A stretch of 64,000 nt of DNA from Flavobacterium amniphilum (GCF_023634845.1 NZ_JAMLJL010000003.1:1-64000); one strand, 5' to 3'; positions 18,651 to 29,215 are shown, counted from the first letter of the stretch. The notes: generated by a model not told the origin, from the sequence alone. Made by a program: numbers and translations.

Positions 18651-19261
18651 TACGGTTTGAATTGTTTTTCGGAAGTAACCCTTTCACCCTTATACTCCAC
18701 TTTCCATCCGGCTGCATGGGTAACCAATAAAATCTTTGACAGTTCACTGATCAATCTGTTTTCGGCATTTGATTTCAAAGTTGATTTCTCAATCTTTTTA
18801 GCCAAATCTGCTTTTACTTTTTTAGTGATATTATTAAAATCTGTGCCGGTAAATTCATTGAATTTACTCTGTTCGATATCATAGTACTGAATATCAGGAT
18901 TGATTTTAATTTCTTCTTTAGGAATACTGACAATCGTAATCGTTTTGCTTTTCTCGTCAATTTCATATTCCATTTTACGCAAATCATAACTTACCGTCAC
19001 ATCTGAATTGACTACAACCAATGCTTTTTTATCGAAAGAAACGAGTCCACCCAGATATTGATCCTGATCTTTGAATGTTAGCACCTGCGAAAAATGACCT
19101 TCGGTAACAACTAATTTACCCACATTTTTGATCTGTTCCTGAATTAAATTAGAATTGTATTCAGTTGTACCTTCATCATCAGAAGCAAAAAATTTAAACG
19201 TAAAAAAGCCCAGAACAAGGATGAGTAATCCGTAAAATAGTTTCTTGTATAAATTGATCAT
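18650..19261 (-). CDS. DUF4230 membrane-anchored protein
   Basis: 203 residues. One N-terminal membrane segment (about 8-25, LFYGLLILVLGFFTFKFF) is followed by an extracytoplasmic domain. The domain has the usual DUF4230 features: a KLVVTEGHFSQVLTF start, VVVNSDVTVSYDLRKM, and a C-terminal NRLISELSKILLVTHAAGWKVEY. Function of the family is unknown to me. The start lies 10 nt downstream of the GSCFA stop, so the two genes are probably cotranscribed. Confidence 0.8.
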   Translation of the reverse strand: MINLYKKLFYGLLILVLGFFTFKFFASDDEGTTEYNSNLIQEQIKNVGKLVVTEGHFSQVLTFKDQDQYLGGLVSFDKKALVVVNSDVTVSYDLRKMEYEIDEKSKTITIVSIPKEEIKINPDIQYYDIEQSKFNEFTGTDFNNITKKVKADLAKKIEKSTLKSNAENRLISELSKILLVTHAAGWKVEYKGERVTSEKQFKP

Positions 19262-19271
19262 AAATTGGCGT

Positions 19272-20219
19272 TTAAAACTTCATAAAAGGATAATCAATGG
19301 CTAATGTATTGATTTTTTGGCTCAGATTTTCCAAAAATTTCCGGTGACTCTCACTATCCGGGTTAAACGGACGGTGGCTGATGGCTTTTTGGATATCCGA
19401 TACTTTTTCCATTACGGAAAATGCTTTGGCATCGATATAATTTTCAAAAAAACGGCTCCAGATATAATCGATTGCCGTTGCATTTGGGTGTAACATATCT
19501 TCGGCATAAAATCTGTAATCCCTGAGCTCGTCCATCATGATTTCGTAACTTGGAAAATAGCTGGAAGAAGAAAATCCAGCAACAACTTTATAAACAGCGG
19601 CAATCAAATGTGACTTGCTCACGTTGTTTTCAACAAAACCATCTTTGATATGACGTACCGGAGAAACCGTAAAAATGAATTTAGCATTAGAATTGACAGA
19701 GCTAATCAATGAAATAATCTCTGCCAGACTCTGTTCAATTACCGCCACTGAAAGCAATTCTTTCCCAAACTGTTTTTGTGGAACCTTATGGCAATTTGCC
19801 ACAATTTCTCCGGAATCCAAACTTCGGTAAATCCAGGCTGTTCCCAATGTGACAATAAAATGCGAAGATTTAATAAGTTGCAGGTAAGTTGATTCTATTA
19901 GTTCATTCAGAACTTTTAAAAAAGATTCTTTATCAGGATTTGAAAGTTCAGAATGCACTTCATAACAATGCCACAAACCATTATACTGGAAAATATCATC
20001 TTCGGTGAAATACTTTTTATGGACACTTCTGCTTATTATTTTTTTCAAAGAGACAGGGTTGAAAATAATTCCGAAAGGATTTACCACTGAACGGAATTTA
20101 AAATACCCGAATTTCTCTCCCATATTCTCGGCAAAACAGGAACCTAAGGACAAAACTTCCGACTGATAATCAATGGGAAAATCAGTTTTATTAATCGGAA
20201 TCTGTGTTCTGAATTGCAT
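19272..20219 (-). CDS. GSCFA domain protein (SGNH/GDSL hydrolase-like)
   Basis: 315 residues, no signal peptide. SLGSCFAEN at 26-34 is the family signature and supplies the candidate nucleophilic serine. Further blocks are VVNPFGIIFNP, FIVTLGTAWIY, NCHKVP, FTVSPVRHIKDG, and DMLHPNATAIDYIW with a candidate catalytic Asp-x-x-His pair. By family this is an SGNH-hydrolase-like enzyme; the substrate is not known. It sits between xrtN (42 nt upstream) and the DUF4230 gene. Whether it works with the exosortase system is unclear. Confidence 0.88.
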   Translation of the reverse strand: MQFRTQIPINKTDFPIDYQSEVLSLGSCFAENMGEKFGYFKFRSVVNPFGIIFNPVSLKKIISRSVHKKYFTEDDIFQYNGLWHCYEVHSELSNPDKESFLKVLNELIESTYLQLIKSSHFIVTLGTAWIYRSLDSGEIVANCHKVPQKQFGKELLSVAVIEQSLAEIISLISSVNSNAKFIFTVSPVRHIKDGFVENNVSKSHLIAAVYKVVAGFSSSSYFPSYEIMMDELRDYRFYAEDMLHPNATAIDYIWSRFFENYIDAKAFSVMEKVSDIQKAISHRPFNPDSESHRKFLENLSQKINTLAIDYPFMKF

Positions 20220-20261
20220 AGCGGCTTATAATTTTACCAAAAATACAAAATTTGGTTTTCC

Positions 20262-21491
20262 TTAATCAACTTCCACTTCATTAATCAAACGTATTGGTTT
20301 ATTATAAACCAATCTTTGCAACATTACATCAATAAATGACGTATACTTTTTGTTTCCGCATTCATACCACCAGAATGATTTGTAGTGCAGATTGTTTTTC
20401 TCCATTTTGTTAAACCAGACTTTTGAATGATTAACTTCTACAATTTCAGATTCCGAGATTTTATACCCATCACCTGTCCAACAAATTAAAGGTTTGTGGG
20501 AAGGCGCTTTGATATACGTTAGTTTTTCCGGGGTTGAAATTTTAAAGACTTCGGGATTGACCCACTTCCCCTTTTTAATATCATACTTCGGATCGATTTG
20601 GTACAATAAATTGAAATTTTGATCATTTTTAATTTCCAGACTTGTGATAAAAATCAAAACAAATGCTCCCAAAACAGGATAAAAACCAAGTGAGTGACCC
20701 AATTCTTTTAATTGTTCTTGTTTGGGTTTGATATAACGGATCAAAAAAAGCATCGGCATAATTTGATACAAACCAAAACAGACTAAACCAACCATATGAT
20801 GCAATACATTTTCCTGTGTACAATCCAATAAAACCAAAGTGATAATTCTAAAGAAATTGGAAACAATGTTTAAGAGTATTACCAAAAGACAAAAAAGAAT
20901 GATTTGGATATTCTTATAGTAAAAGCCGCTCTTTTTTTCTTCAATTGTAAGAAGTACCGCAGCCGCTAATAATCCGGTTTTAAACATCGATAAGCCCATA
21001 CAAGCCGTATCAACGGTAATTTTAGCACCTTTGATGAAAAAATTGACACCTTCAGCCTTATCTATGTTTATGGTGTTTTTTAACGTAAGATACACACCCT
21101 GACACAACCACTGTTTGATTTCTGCGGATAAATGTTCAAAAAACTTATTAAACAGTGAAGAAAATAACAACAAACTGATAAACGCTATAAATGAAAATCT
21201 CCTGGTAATTGTATAATAAGTCAAACAAATGATCATACACAATGACAGAAAATGCAGTGATCTCGTATGCAATCTATAACTTATAAATTCAAGCAAAACC
21301 AGTAAAAAAAGAAGCGGATAATGGACTTTTAAATTTGTTGTCCTTCCTCCCACGAAAAACAAAACCATAGAAAGAATAACTCCGAAGAAATCGTTTTCAA
21401 GAGCAAAAAAAAACAACTCATAATTCATGACCAACAGTATTATTGGAATCATAATCATGAGTGTTTTTTTATTTTGTAGTACAAACTGCAT
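20262..21491 (-). CDS. xrtN: Exosortase N (XrtN-type membrane protease/transpeptidase)
   Basis: 409 residues, multi-spanning inner-membrane protein. Exosortases cut or transfer proteins that carry a C-terminal PEP-type sorting tail. The catalytic triad positions are visible: C164 in ITVDTACMGLSMF, R215 in SNFFRIITLVLLDC, and H231 or H232 in ENVLHHMVG. The first 120 residues are mostly membrane helices, and a soluble C-terminal domain follows at about 295-409. Its start codon overlaps the stop of the upstream VIT-domain gene by one base (TAATG), so translation is coupled to its presumed substrate. Assignment to the N subtype rests on this partner. Confidence 0.85.
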   Translation of the reverse strand: MQFVLQNKKTLMIMIPIILLVMNYELFFFALENDFFGVILSMVLFFVGGRTTNLKVHYPLLFLLVLLEFISYRLHTRSLHFLSLCMIICLTYYTITRRFSFIAFISLLLFSSLFNKFFEHLSAEIKQWLCQGVYLTLKNTINIDKAEGVNFFIKGAKITVDTACMGLSMFKTGLLAAAVLLTIEEKKSGFYYKNIQIILFCLLVILLNIVSNFFRIITLVLLDCTQENVLHHMVGLVCFGLYQIMPMLFLIRYIKPKQEQLKELGHSLGFYPVLGAFVLIFITSLEIKNDQNFNLLYQIDPKYDIKKGKWVNPEVFKISTPEKLTYIKAPSHKPLICWTGDGYKISESEIVEVNHSKVWFNKMEKNNLHYKSFWWYECGNKKYTSFIDVMLQRLVYNKPIRLINEVEVD

Positions 21492-23977
21492 TAATAAGCG
21501 GATTTATTCATTTGCCTTTTATAATAAAACAAAAGAGTCAATACCAATATAATAATCATAGCCCATTCATGCGGCTCCGGAACAGCTCCGTCATTATTAA
21601 CCGACGCATTACCAAGTGTATTTACATTTTTTTCAATTCCGTTATTTTCATAATCTTCATCTGTTTCAAGTACGATTAACGATGAAACCGGCGAAACAAC
21701 ATTCGCTTCTTTAGCCAGATCAACAAATTTATTAGTTGATAAAGTATCTTCCTGTATTTTGATTTGTTCGTCTAAAATCCTTGCAAAGGCGTACATTCTG
21801 AAAATATGATTGGAACCGTTGTTTTTTGAATTGGTATTGGCAGGACTTTCTTCAATAGCAACATCTGCCACTTCGAGATTTACACGGTTTTCATTTCTCC
21901 TAATGATTATAAAATGGTTTTTAGCAATTAACTCTACACATTCTTTGAGATTTGTTTGCAGAAAATCTACATACTTCTGTTCTTTTACTGTCTGCCAAAA
22001 CGGATTGATATCAGAAGAAATCGCTATTACTTTTATATTTTTTGATTTAGCATTTTCTTTAACTTTTTTAAGGTAAGGAGATGCTTCCAATTCTTCAAAA
22101 TTAGCTGAAATTGAACCGCTTTTTGTCACTACCAGAGCATTCTCTTTCAATTTGTAAAAAGGGATTAACGAGTACTGTAACGATTTAAACTGATCAAAAA
22201 AAGATTCATAATTCTCCTTATTGATTTCCAGTTTTTCATTATTAATAAATACATAATACGTTGAATTTGAATTTTCTAAAATGGCTTCTAATTCTTCTTC
22301 TTCCCAACTCGCATTCAGGTCTAAAACCACTTCACTCGGTTTGAATGAAATTTTTTCTTTATCTGTTTTCTTTATCTCGTATGCCTTATTTTCCCAAACA
22401 AAAGAACTTCCAAAAGCATTATTATTCAAAGGCATGACAGCCTCCCACTTATCCAAACCTTCTGACTCATTGATATAAAAGCCGTTTTTCAATTCAAATT
22501 CTTTACTCGATTCAAACTTTCCATTTCCAACCATTTGTATTCTGGATAATGTTTCAGCATTTGAAATATTAGGCCCTTTAATATTTAAGCTGGAATAAAC
22601 CATTTCATTTCCACTTACCTTCAACGGTGTGGTAAAACCACATTTAAAAGTTCTGGGTAAAGCTTCATTGATAGGAAAAACACGAACTACAACCCTATTA
22701 CCTTCTTTCCATTGCATTAATGAGGGATCTCGGGATTCCACCCCTACAATTTGGTTATAAGCAGCTTTAGCCTTCTCCTTTGTTGTCAAAACACCTTTAC
22801 GTTCCACCCCGTTAACCCATAAAGAAAGTGACGTTGCCACAGAACCTTCCGGTAATTGAAAAGAATAAATAGCTTCCTTGTCAACGCGCCCAGAACCTTC
22901 ATCACAGGCCACATCCATTGTAATTTCGGTGTATGCTAATCTTTCATTGGAATATATCTTAACATCTTCCTTGATATTTTTAGTTACCAAATCCATACCA
23001 CTCCATAATTGTTCTTCAGTCTCCAATCGCTTATCAAAATTTGACTTCAGAATATTGATACGGTCATCAGCAGTCAACGAAAGATTATGCATAAACATAT
23101 AAGCAATATTTACAATTGGATTGTGCGTCTTTCTTTCATTATATTGTTTAGTTCCCAAACCATCCAGGCCCCTGAATTCAAAAAAGTCTTCACTGTGAAT
23201 ATAAACAATCCCTTTCTTGAGAAGTATTTCATTGCAGAAATTAGGTTCCAAATTTTGGGATACTCTTATATAACCCGGCAAATCACTGTTTGTATCAAAA
23301 GTTTTTGTAATCAGAAAACTGTTTATTTTTTGATTCTCTCCATGCAGTACAATGACAAACACGACAATACCGGCTATTCCTAATGTAATCCCTGAAAAAA
23401 ACTGAAGTAGGTTTTTCTTTTCAATCGAGGCATTGTAAAACAGCTTCATTATATGCCAAAAAGATACAATTGCCGGTACCAATCCGTAAAAACCCAATCC
23501 AACAGCCAAAATACCCACAAAAGAAATCGGCATTATTGGGATTAAATAAAACATAAAATAAATAATCATCAAAAATGAAATCCCATTCGAAAAATAAGCA
23601 AGAGGTGTTATAATTTTATGCTTGTAGTTATTGTAGATAAAAAAGTTAGACAAACAAAAGATAAAAGTCACAACATAAACCCAAACAGGCAGATTTTCAA
23701 AAACACATATCAGAATATTTGTTGAAAAACAACCTACAAACCAGTTTAAGAACAGAAATGGTATTATATGATCGTACTCATTCTTATTGTTTAGTATTTT
23801 TAAGATAAAAATACCCCCGTAAAGTATTTCAATGAGCAAACCCAAAAGACAAACAGACTCCAAGCCTCTGACATCAAATTCTATTCCCACCAAAGCAGTT
23901 ATCAAAAAACAAACACTCAGTATAGTAACCACTATACTTGCATAAACCCCTTTTTTATTGAAAAAATTTTCTTTCAT
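21491..23977 (-). CDS. VIT-domain membrane protein with C-terminal PEP-type tail (XrtN substrate)
   Basis: 828 residues from an ATG at 23977 (MKENFFNKKG). A frame extension to 24085 lies upstream of the promoter and is rejected. The N-terminal 240 residues contain many membrane helices. A VIT-like domain follows near 390-520 (AYTEITMDVACDEGSG, YSFQLPEGSVATSLSLWVNG, AKAAYNQIVGVESRDPSLMQW). The C-terminus reads VPEPHEWAMIIILVLTLLFYYKR, a PEP motif, hydrophobic helix and basic tail, the classical exosortase sorting signal. The following xrtN overlaps its stop, which fits a dedicated one-substrate exosortase pair. The biological role of the pair is unknown. Confidence 0.85.
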   Translation of the reverse strand: MKENFFNKKGVYASIVVTILSVCFLITALVGIEFDVRGLESVCLLGLLIEILYGGIFILKILNNKNEYDHIIPFLFLNWFVGCFSTNILICVFENLPVWVYVVTFIFCLSNFFIYNNYKHKIITPLAYFSNGISFLMIIYFMFYLIPIMPISFVGILAVGLGFYGLVPAIVSFWHIMKLFYNASIEKKNLLQFFSGITLGIAGIVVFVIVLHGENQKINSFLITKTFDTNSDLPGYIRVSQNLEPNFCNEILLKKGIVYIHSEDFFEFRGLDGLGTKQYNERKTHNPIVNIAYMFMHNLSLTADDRINILKSNFDKRLETEEQLWSGMDLVTKNIKEDVKIYSNERLAYTEITMDVACDEGSGRVDKEAIYSFQLPEGSVATSLSLWVNGVERKGVLTTKEKAKAAYNQIVGVESRDPSLMQWKEGNRVVVRVFPINEALPRTFKCGFTTPLKVSGNEMVYSSLNIKGPNISNAETLSRIQMVGNGKFESSKEFELKNGFYINESEGLDKWEAVMPLNNNAFGSSFVWENKAYEIKKTDKEKISFKPSEVVLDLNASWEEEELEAILENSNSTYYVFINNEKLEINKENYESFFDQFKSLQYSLIPFYKLKENALVVTKSGSISANFEELEASPYLKKVKENAKSKNIKVIAISSDINPFWQTVKEQKYVDFLQTNLKECVELIAKNHFIIIRRNENRVNLEVADVAIEESPANTNSKNNGSNHIFRMYAFARILDEQIKIQEDTLSTNKFVDLAKEANVVSPVSSLIVLETDEDYENNGIEKNVNTLGNASVNNDGAVPEPHEWAMIIILVLTLLFYYKRQMNKSAY

Positions 23978-24006
23978 GATTAAAATTTTAAAAGTACTTT
24001 GAATTA

Positions 24007-24036
24007 CAAAGTTACTGTAAATTTTAAACCGGCAAA
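24007..24036 (-). promoter_or_regulatory. Promoter of the VIT-xrtN operon
   Basis: On the minus strand, TTTG (24036-24033), an 18-bp spacer and TAACTTTG (24014-24007) match the Bacteroidota -33/-7 promoter. Transcription would start near 24000, just upstream of the ATG at 23977. Confidence 0.65.
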
Positions 24037-24152
24037 TAATTTTTCGATAAACTTTCAAAAAAATCACAATAAGCATCATACTCATTATTTCTGTTTATTC
24101 CGATATAAATTTATTCCGATAATTTTAACGATTTCTTCACTCTTTATTTCCT

Positions 24153-24160
24153 TAATTTTG
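24153..24160 (+). promoter_or_regulatory. -7 promoter box (TAATTTTG) of the ABC exporter gene
   Basis: A perfect TAnnTTTG 37 bp upstream of the ATG at 24197. It supports that start over the upstream extension beginning at 23999. No clear -33 element is seen. Confidence 0.45.
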
Positions 24161-24196
24161 TTCGTCCGCCAAACAACCGGACCATTCAAAAACACT

Positions 24197-25957
24197 ATGA
24201 AGCTACTATACTGTTATCTCAAAAAACATAAAACCCTATTATTTTTTGCCTTGTTGATGGCCGCCATTAATATTTGTTTCAGTTTAAGTGATTCCATTAT
24301 TACCGGTAAACTGATGCAGGATTGCGGTGTTGGTATTGCCAAATATAAAGGACGGGAATTGGATTTTATTAAGGCCGTTGGCTTTTGGCTTGGGCTTTCC
24401 CTTGGTGCAGCCATGATTTCCAGAATCACTAAAAATTTCCAGGATTATTTTACCAATATTGTCATTCAGCGTACCGGTGCTGAAATGTATACAGACGGAA
24501 TTAAAAAATCATTGGATTTGCCCTATGAAGATTTTGAAGATCAACGAAGCGGAGAAACTTTGAGCAAACTGCAAAAAGTCCGCACCGACTCAGAAAAACT
24601 AATTACACTTTCCATTTCATTGATTTTCCAGACCATAATCGGTTTCATATTCGTATTGGTTTATATATCAAGGATTGATTACAGAGTTGCCGTCATATTT
24701 ATTTTAACTGCTCCGATCATTGCTTATGTAAGCTCATTTTTGGGCAAAAAAATCAAGGCTGTTTCCAGAAGAATTGTACAGCAAACCAATTCACTTGCCG
24801 GATCGACAACCGAAAGTTTACGCAACATCGAATTAGTAAAAAGCTTGGGACTTATCCATCAGGAAGAAGAACGCTTGAATTCAAATACACACAAAATTTT
24901 ACATCTAGAACTACAGAAAGTCCGCTTTATCAGAAGTTTAAGTTTTATTCAGGGAACTACAGTTCATTTCATGCGTACCTGCGTAGTTTTCACGTTGTAT
25001 TATTTTTTATTCGGAGGAAAAATTGTTGTGGGAGACCTTTTAACAATGGTGTTTTTCACCTTCTTCATTTTTAATCCGTTACAGGAATTAAGCGCCTACA
25101 TCATTGCTAAAAATGAAACAAAAGTTTCAATGGAAAATTTCGAGAAGCTTTTAAAAGCAAATTCAGAACACCGTCCTGAAAATCCAGCGACAATCGGAAC
25201 CATAAAATCGATGACATTCTCCAATGTGAGTTTTAAACATAAATCGGCGAGCCAACCCGCAGTAGAAAATATTAATTTTGACATAAAACAAGGTGAAACC
25301 ATTGCATTCGTAGGACCTTCAGGAGCCGGAAAGACAACTTTGGTAAAATTACTGGTAGGATTGTATCCACCGGCGCAAGGACAAGTTTTATATAATGGTA
25401 TAGATTCAAAAGCAATTGATATTTTAGAGCTACGTAAACAATTAGGATTCGTAACTCAGGACGCTCAGTTGTTTTCCGGAACGATAAAAGAGAATTTATT
25501 ATTTGTTAAACCCGATGCCACCGATCAGGAATTGCTGGACGCCTTACATAAGGCAAGTTGTGAAAAATTGCTAAACAGAGCCGAAAACGGTCTAAACACA
25601 ACTATAGGAGAAGGTGGAATAAAAGTATCCGGAGGGGAAAAACAACGCTTATCAATTGCCCGTGCCATATTGCGCCATCCTAATTTATTGATCTTTGATG
25701 AAGCAACATCAGCATTGGATTCTATAACAGAAGAAGAAATCAACAGTACAATTAGAAGTATTTCTGACCAAAACAGAATTACCATCCTTATTGCCCACCG
25801 TTTATCAACGATCATGCACGCTGACAAGATTTTCGTACTGGAACAAGGCAAAATCATCGAGCAGGGTAAACATTCGGATTTACTGGACGAAAAAGGATTG
25901 TATTATGCCATGTGGAGACAACAAATAGGAGAACGGAAAAGTACCGCCGTTGCATAA
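24197..25957 (+). CDS. ABC exporter, fused membrane and ATP-binding domains
   Basis: 586 residues from ATG at 24197 (MKLLYCYLKK). Half-size exporter with a six-helix membrane domain in the first 320 residues and an ATPase domain after about 345. Walker A is GPSGAGKTT, the Q loop is in GFVTQDAQLFSG, the signature is SGGEKQR, Walker B is LLIFDEATSALD, and the switch His is in IAHRLS. No N-terminal C39 peptidase domain is present, so it is not a leader-cleaving bacteriocin exporter. The layout fits the MsbA-like or multidrug group; the substrate cannot be told from sequence. It is divergent from the VIT-xrtN operon and ends at a strong terminator. Confidence 0.9.
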   Translation: MKLLYCYLKKHKTLLFFALLMAAINICFSLSDSIITGKLMQDCGVGIAKYKGRELDFIKAVGFWLGLSLGAAMISRITKNFQDYFTNIVIQRTGAEMYTDGIKKSLDLPYEDFEDQRSGETLSKLQKVRTDSEKLITLSISLIFQTIIGFIFVLVYISRIDYRVAVIFILTAPIIAYVSSFLGKKIKAVSRRIVQQTNSLAGSTTESLRNIELVKSLGLIHQEEERLNSNTHKILHLELQKVRFIRSLSFIQGTTVHFMRTCVVFTLYYFLFGGKIVVGDLLTMVFFTFFIFNPLQELSAYIIAKNETKVSMENFEKLLKANSEHRPENPATIGTIKSMTFSNVSFKHKSASQPAVENINFDIKQGETIAFVGPSGAGKTTLVKLLVGLYPPAQGQVLYNGIDSKAIDILELRKQLGFVTQDAQLFSGTIKENLLFVKPDATDQELLDALHKASCEKLLNRAENGLNTTIGEGGIKVSGGEKQRLSIARAILRHPNLLIFDEATSALDSITEEEINSTIRSISDQNRITILIAHRLSTIMHADKIFVLEQGKIIEQGKHSDLLDEKGLYYAMWRQQIGERKSTAVA

Positions 25958-25962
25958 AAAAC

Positions 25963-25992
25963 AAAAAAGCCTTTCAATTGAAAGGCTTTTTT
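25963..25992. terminator. Bidirectional terminator after the ABC exporter
   Basis: A 13-bp stem, AAAAAAGCCTTTC / GAAAGGCTTTTTT, around an AATT loop. It separates the convergent exporter gene and the minus-strand gene ending at 26013. Confidence 0.82.
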
Positions 25993-26012
25993 GTTGTTAT
26001 TACTTTCTTCTC

Positions 26013-26528
26013 TTAATCAAAAGTAAAAGCTAATAATATATTCGCTGAATAAAATGTATTTACATTATTAAAATTCACGTTAGGATTTATACCTATTTTA
26101 AAATCGTCACTTGTTTTGAAATATAATTTTGCTCTTACAGGAAATCCGATAGCTTCTTTATTCCCTGAATCTGAAGTGTTTCCATTAGCAAAATATCCAA
26201 CTCCTACCTGTGGTTGAAGAGAAATAACTTTTGATAGTTGAAATTCTCTTCCGTACAACATATCGATTGTCATAATTGCCTGTAAATCATGATTACCGTC
26301 ATTTTGTTTTACCAACCCAAAACCCGTCATACAATTCAATGAAAAGAGATTTTTTTTATAACCGGTTATCAACTCTCCGTTAATAGCCAAACCTCTCATT
26401 CCGTCACTTCCTAAATCAGTATAAATACCAATTCCTCCTTCAATTGCTTTAACTTCGAATGTATTTGTTTCCTGTGCTTGTAATTGACAACTTAAAAAGA
26501 ATGCAAGTAATACTTTTATTTTTTTCAT
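26013..26528 (-). CDS. Secreted or outer-membrane beta-barrel-like hypothetical protein
   Basis: 171 residues. A signal peptide (KIKVLLAFFLSCQLQAQ) is followed by alternating polar and hydrophobic strands: NLFSLNCMTGFG, VISLQPQVGVGYF and FKIGINPNVNFNNVN. It ends NILLAFTFD, and a terminal aromatic residue followed by a short end is usual for small outer-membrane barrels. I do not recognise the family. A terminator hairpin lies between it and alaS, and its ATG sits directly after that T tract. Expression would therefore need read-through or a promoter hidden in the 50-bp gap. Confidence 0.65.
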   Translation of the reverse strand: MKKIKVLLAFFLSCQLQAQETNTFEVKAIEGGIGIYTDLGSDGMRGLAINGELITGYKKNLFSLNCMTGFGLVKQNDGNHDLQAIMTIDMLYGREFQLSKVISLQPQVGVGYFANGNTSDSGNKEAIGFPVRAKLYFKTSDDFKIGINPNVNFNNVNTFYSANILLAFTFD

Positions 26529-26530
26529 AA

Positions 26531-26558
26531 AAAAAGAAAGCGGAAAAAATTCCGCTTT
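26531..26558 (-). terminator. Terminator after alaS, abutting the next start codon
   Basis: A 9-bp stem, AAAGCGGAA / TTCCGCTTT, with a 4-nt loop, followed on the minus strand by a T tract that ends 2-3 nt before the ATG of the downstream gene. Confidence 0.7.
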
Positions 26559-26578
26559 ATAAGATCTAATTAATTATT

Positions 26579-29215
26579 TTATTTCACAAATTCAATTGCC
26601 TTCTCCAAAGCTTCTTTTACACCTGCCGGATTTTTACCTCCCGCCGTTGCAAAGAAAGGTTGACCGCCACCGCCACCTTGAATATATTTACCCAATTCAC
26701 GTACGACCTGACTGGCATTCAATCCTTTGCTTTCCACTAATTCTTTAGAAACATAACAAGTTAACATTGGTTTATCTTCTGCAACTGTAGCCAAAACAGC
26801 AAACAGGTTACTTTTATTATTTCCTAATTCGTAAGCTAAATCTTTAGCTCCGTTTGCATCCAGATCAACCTGAACGGCAAGGAAATCAATTCCGTTAATA
26901 TGTTGCAATTGAGAAGCTAATTCACCTTTCAGGTTTTTCGCTTTTTCTTTTAACAGTTGTTCTACTTGTTTTTTCAACTTCGCATTTTCATCCTGTAATG
27001 AAACAACTGATTTCATTACATCCTGCGGATTTTTCAACGTCTCTTTAATTTCAGCAATCAAGTTCTCCTGATTTGCAAAGAAATCTTTCACCGCAGAGTT
27101 AGTAATTGCCTCTATACGACGGATACCTGCTGCAACAGCTCCTTCCGAAACAATTTTGAAATACCAGATTTCTGCTGTATTCTTCACATGGATTCCTCCA
27201 CACAATTCCATACTTTCACCAAATTTTATTGCACGTACATTATCTCCATATTTCTCTCCGAATAGTGCCATAGCACCTTCTTCAATAGCCTGTGCAAACG
27301 GAATGCTTCTCCTTTCAATCAAAGGTAAATGTTCCTGAATTCTTGCATTCACAAAATCCTCAACTTGTTTTAACTCTTCATCGGTCACTTTTGAGAAGTG
27401 TGAGAAGTCAAAACGCAAATAGTTTGGCGCTACCAATGATCCTTTTTGCTCCACATGTGTACCTAAAATAGTACGCAATGCTTGATGCAACAAGTGTGTA
27501 GCTGAGTGATTACTTGCACACAAATCACGCAATTCGGTATTTACTTTAGCCTGAAATGTACCATTTACATTTTCAGGTAAACTTTTGGCAAAATGTAAAA
27601 TCAGGTTGTTTTCTTTTTTGGTATCGATGATTTCAATGGTGTCATTAGCCGAAACTAAAGTTCCTTTATCACCAACCTGCCCTCCTCCTTCCGGATAGAA
27701 AGGTGTATTATCCAAAACAATTTGGTATAAAATTCCGTCTTTCTTTGAATCCACTTTACGGAAACGGGTAATCTTTACATCATTTTCAGCTTGATCATAC
27801 CCAACAAAAGTTTCCACATTTCCGTCAATTAAAACCGTCCAGTCATCTGTAGACATTTCAGAAGCAGCACGTGAGCGGTCTTTCTGTTTCTTCAATTCAG
27901 CTTCAAATTCAGCTTCATTATAGGAATATCCTTTTTCCTTCAGAATCAAAGCCGTTAAATCCTTCGGAAATCCGAAAGTATCGTACAATTCAAAAACTTT
28001 AGCTCCGGAAACTTCTTTTCCGTTAGTTTCTGAAACCACTTTATCCAACAATTGTAAACCTTGATCCAATGTTCTCAGGAAAGAAGCTTCTTCTTCTTTG
28101 ATTACATTGGTAACCAAATTTTGCTGTGCTTTGATTTCCGGGAAAAATTCTCCCATCTGAACAGCCAAAACAGCAACTAATTGATTAATAAAAGGCTCTT
28201 TTGTATTTAAGAATGTAAATCCGTAACGAATCGCACGACGCAAAATACGACGGATTACATAACCGGCACCTGTATTTGAAGGCAACTGGCCGTCAGCAAT
28301 AGCAAATGCAACTGCACGTACGTGATCTACGATTACACGGATGGCAATATTGATTTTATTTTGCTCTTCCGAGATATTTTTAACTTCGTTACTGGTATAT
28401 TTCAATCCAGTAATTTCTTCAACTTTTGCGATTAGCGGTGTAAACACATCAGTATCATAATTTGAAGTTACATCTTGCATTGCCATACACAAACGCTCAA
28501 ATCCCATTCCTGTATCCACGTGTTGTTCCGGTAATTTTTCCAAAGATTTATCAGCCTTACGATTGAATTCCATAAATACGTTATTCCAGATTTCAACAAC
28601 CTGTGGATGATCAGCATTTACCAGATCACGGCCTGAAACGGCTGCTCTTTCTTCTTCCGAACGCAAATCAACATGAATTTCAGAACAAGGTCCGCACGGT
28701 CCCTGATCCCCCATTTCCCAGAAGTTATCTTTTTTATTTCCTAAAATGATTCTGTCTTCTGAAACATATTGCTTCCAGATATCAAATGCTTCCTGGTCAA
28801 ACGGAACATTTTCGTCAGGGTTTCCTTCAAAAACCGAAACATACAAACGGTCTTTTTCAATTTTCAATTCTTCTGTTAAGAACTCCCAAGCCCAAGCCAA
28901 TGCTTCCTTTTTGAAGTAATCGCCAAATGACCAGTTTCCTAACATTTCGAACATGGTATGGTGATAGGTATCAAAACCTACATCTTCCAAATCGTTATGT
29001 TTACCTGAAACACGAAGACATTTTTGAGTATCGGCAATACGCTTACTTTTAGGCGTTCCGTTACCTAAAAAGAATTCTTTGAACTGGGCCATTCCCGAGT
29101 TGTTGAACATCAGGGTTGGATCATCTTTTAAAACAATAGGCGCCGATGGCACAATCAAGTGACCACGGTTTTCAAAGAATTGCAAATACTTTCTACGAAT
29201 GTCTTGTGATTTCAT
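26579..29215 (-). CDS. alaS: Alanyl-tRNA synthetase
   Basis: 878 residues, full length for the enzyme. It charges tRNA-Ala and edits Ser- and Gly-tRNA-Ala in the cytoplasm. The class II catalytic core occupies the first 460 residues ([39 protein letters not shown]). The editing domain shows the zinc or metal motif NHSATHLLH and the later C-G-G-I-H. The C-terminal DHHA1-type domain ends with the Gly-rich [20 protein letters not shown]. The divergent M23 peptidase gene starts 185 bp away. No T-box-like leader was recognised upstream, as expected outside Firmicutes and Actinobacteria. Confidence 0.97.
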   Translation of the reverse strand: MKSQDIRRKYLQFFENRGHLIVPSAPIVLKDDPTLMFNNSGMAQFKEFFLGNGTPKSKRIADTQKCLRVSGKHNDLEDVGFDTYHHTMFEMLGNWSFGDYFKKEALAWAWEFLTEELKIEKDRLYVSVFEGNPDENVPFDQEAFDIWKQYVSEDRIILGNKKDNFWEMGDQGPCGPCSEIHVDLRSEEERAAVSGRDLVNADHPQVVEIWNNVFMEFNRKADKSLEKLPEQHVDTGMGFERLCMAMQDVTSNYDTDVFTPLIAKVEEITGLKYTSNEVKNISEEQNKINIAIRVIVDHVRAVAFAIADGQLPSNTGAGYVIRRILRRAIRYGFTFLNTKEPFINQLVAVLAVQMGEFFPEIKAQQNLVTNVIKEEEASFLRTLDQGLQLLDKVVSETNGKEVSGAKVFELYDTFGFPKDLTALILKEKGYSYNEAEFEAELKKQKDRSRAASEMSTDDWTVLIDGNVETFVGYDQAENDVKITRFRKVDSKKDGILYQIVLDNTPFYPEGGGQVGDKGTLVSANDTIEIIDTKKENNLILHFAKSLPENVNGTFQAKVNTELRDLCASNHSATHLLHQALRTILGTHVEQKGSLVAPNYLRFDFSHFSKVTDEELKQVEDFVNARIQEHLPLIERRSIPFAQAIEEGAMALFGEKYGDNVRAIKFGESMELCGGIHVKNTAEIWYFKIVSEGAVAAGIRRIEAITNSAVKDFFANQENLIAEIKETLKNPQDVMKSVVSLQDENAKLKKQVEQLLKEKAKNLKGELASQLQHINGIDFLAVQVDLDANGAKDLAYELGNNKSNLFAVLATVAEDKPMLTCYVSKELVESKGLNASQVVRELGKYIQGGGGGQPFFATAGGKNPAGVKEALEKAIEFVK

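Noticed and set aside
23978-24085. Extended start of the VIT-domain protein at 24085
   Set aside because: The extension lies upstream of a good promoter (24007-24036) and overlaps the divergent exporter's leader; ATG 23977 gives the natural N-terminus.
24197-25957. ABC exporter as the graspetide transporter
   Set aside because: It has no C39 peptidase domain, lies 8 kb away on the other strand and is separated by the exosortase operon.
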